Origin: Candidatus Coatesiibacteriota bacterium
GTDB taxonomy: Bacteria > RBG-13-66-14
Direction of reading: 5' to 3'
DNA length: 5,001 bases
Assembly: GCA_014728185.1 (NCBI GenBank)
Contig: WJMB01000394.1
Location: forward strand, 1 to 5,001
Shown: one piece after another, positions 4,509-5,001 of the stretch
Layout: every line of letters starts with the position of its first letter
Position numbering within the stretch: position 1 is the first letter of the stretch
The notes under the pieces: generated by a model
What the model was told of the DNA's origin: nothing
Databases searched by the model: none
The model's input: only the letters and a program-made list of their open reading frames with translations
Translations under genes and position numbers: made by a program

Positions 4509-5001
4509 CTACTCCGGAACCGCGCAGGCCCCGAAGGTGTAGGCGTAGAGCGCGAAGTCCGGACCATCGGCGAAGAAGGTCAGCAGCCGATCGCCGTACT
4601 CCGGCGTCTCGACCACCCGGTACATCCGCCCCGAGTCCACCAGCAGGTAGCTCGAACCGTCGTCATCCCAGCGGACGTCCTCGCCGGCCTCCTCCCTCGA
4701 GACCGGCTCGCCGTCCAGCTCCACGGGCACCCGATACGCCTCGCCCTTGGCCGGCTCGAGCACCGCATTGACCTCCGTGGCCCGGAAGCGGATCGTGACG
4801 CGGTCGCCCGGGGGGTCGACCTCGCGGAAGTGCCGCAGGCGCTCGTTCTCCACGCGCCAGTGCCCGAAGAGGTGCGCCTTGTCCAAATCGAACACCGCCG
4901 CCGTCTCGTAGCGGCTCTCCTGGTCCGGGTAGACCCGGTGGGCGAAGCGACCGCGCATGTAACCCGCGTAGAGCTCCGGCGTCATCGGATAGCAGACAGC
5001 G
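4509..5001 (-). CDS. C-terminal part of a DipZ-like thioredoxin-family protein (5' end outside window)
   Basis: The frame is open from the right edge to a TAG at 4511-4509 and gives 163 residues. The ATG at 4985 is probably internal: the frame continues upstream (AVCYP before MTPELYAGY), and no Shine-Dalgarno site precedes that ATG. TPELYAGYMRGRF, the middle FGHWRVENERLRHF and VTIRFRATEVNAVLEP, and the closing LYAYTFGACAVPE match the beta-sandwich C-terminal domain of DipZ-type proteins (thioredoxin-like C-terminal domain). There the domain follows a TlpA/thioredoxin-like redox domain and is thought to bind or position substrates. The CxxC redox site, if present, lies outside the window, so I cannot say whether the protein is an active thiol-disulfide oxidoreductase. 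A cysteine near the end (TFGACAVPE) is not part of a CxxC motif. No terminator separates it from the operon promoter, so some read-through into the operon is possible. Confidence 0.72.
   Translation of the reverse strand, partial: AVCYPMTPELYAGYMRGRFAHRVYPDQESRYETAAVFDLDKAHLFGHWRVENERLRHFREVDPPGDRVTIRFRATEVNAVLEPAKGEAYRVPVELDGEPVSREEAGEDVRWDDDGSSYLLVDSGRMYRVVETPEYGDRLLTFFADGPDFALYAYTFGACAVPE

Noticed and set aside
4291..4771. + strand and alternative - strand frames over the operon head and the DipZ-like gene
   Set aside because: Their composition is low-complexity arginine/proline/serine, and they run antisense to or out of frame with better-supported genes.

Overview
The window looks like chromosomal DNA of a GC-rich bacterium. 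Protein-coding stretches on the right are strongly GC-rich, with high GC at third codon positions. The sequence gives no firm taxonomic marker. The mix of a secreted DNRLRE-type protein, a DipZ-like thioredoxin C-terminal domain and a compact rsmA-nadE operon would fit an uncultured candidate-phylum bacterium, but that is an impression and not a demonstration.

Layout, left to right. (1) Bases 2-175, + strand: the last 57 codons of an unrecognised, helix-rich protein that starts outside the window. (2) Bases 176-479: no gene, a few small hairpins. (3) Bases 480-1297, - strand: a complete single-gene unit with a TTGACA promoter, a strong Shine-Dalgarno site, a secreted 219-residue DNRLRE/CBM96-like protein, and a hairpin terminator. 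(4) Bases 1298-2385: about 1.1 kb with no credible gene. It is clearly more AT-rich than its surroundings (about 40-55% GC in the lines I counted) and contains several hairpins and over-represented short palindromic words. (5) Bases 2386-4483, - strand: a three-gene operon of a small four-helix membrane protein, rsmA (16S rRNA dimethyladenosine transferase) and nadE (ammonia-dependent NAD+ synthetase). The genes overlap by 1 and 11 bases, and an extended -10 promoter (TGGTATAAT) drives them. (6) Bases 4509-5001, - strand: the 3' part of a gene whose product ends in a DipZ-like (thioredoxin-like C-terminal) domain. Its start lies beyond the right edge.

The operon couples ribosome maturation (RsmA) with NAD+ synthesis (NadE), both housekeeping functions. 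The overlaps and the lack of separate ribosome binding sites suggest translational coupling. The membrane protein at its head has no recognised function. Two start codons can be settled from the sequence: the membrane protein most likely starts at the GTG at 4443 because the upstream ATG overlaps the -10 box, and the secreted protein most likely starts at the third of three tandem ATGs because of Shine-Dalgarno spacing.

I did not find a clear new defence, mobile or regulatory system. The best leads are the gene-free AT-rich tract, with its unexplained terminator-like hairpin and repeated words, and the distinctive C-terminal tail (SSWGEIKAID) of the secreted protein.
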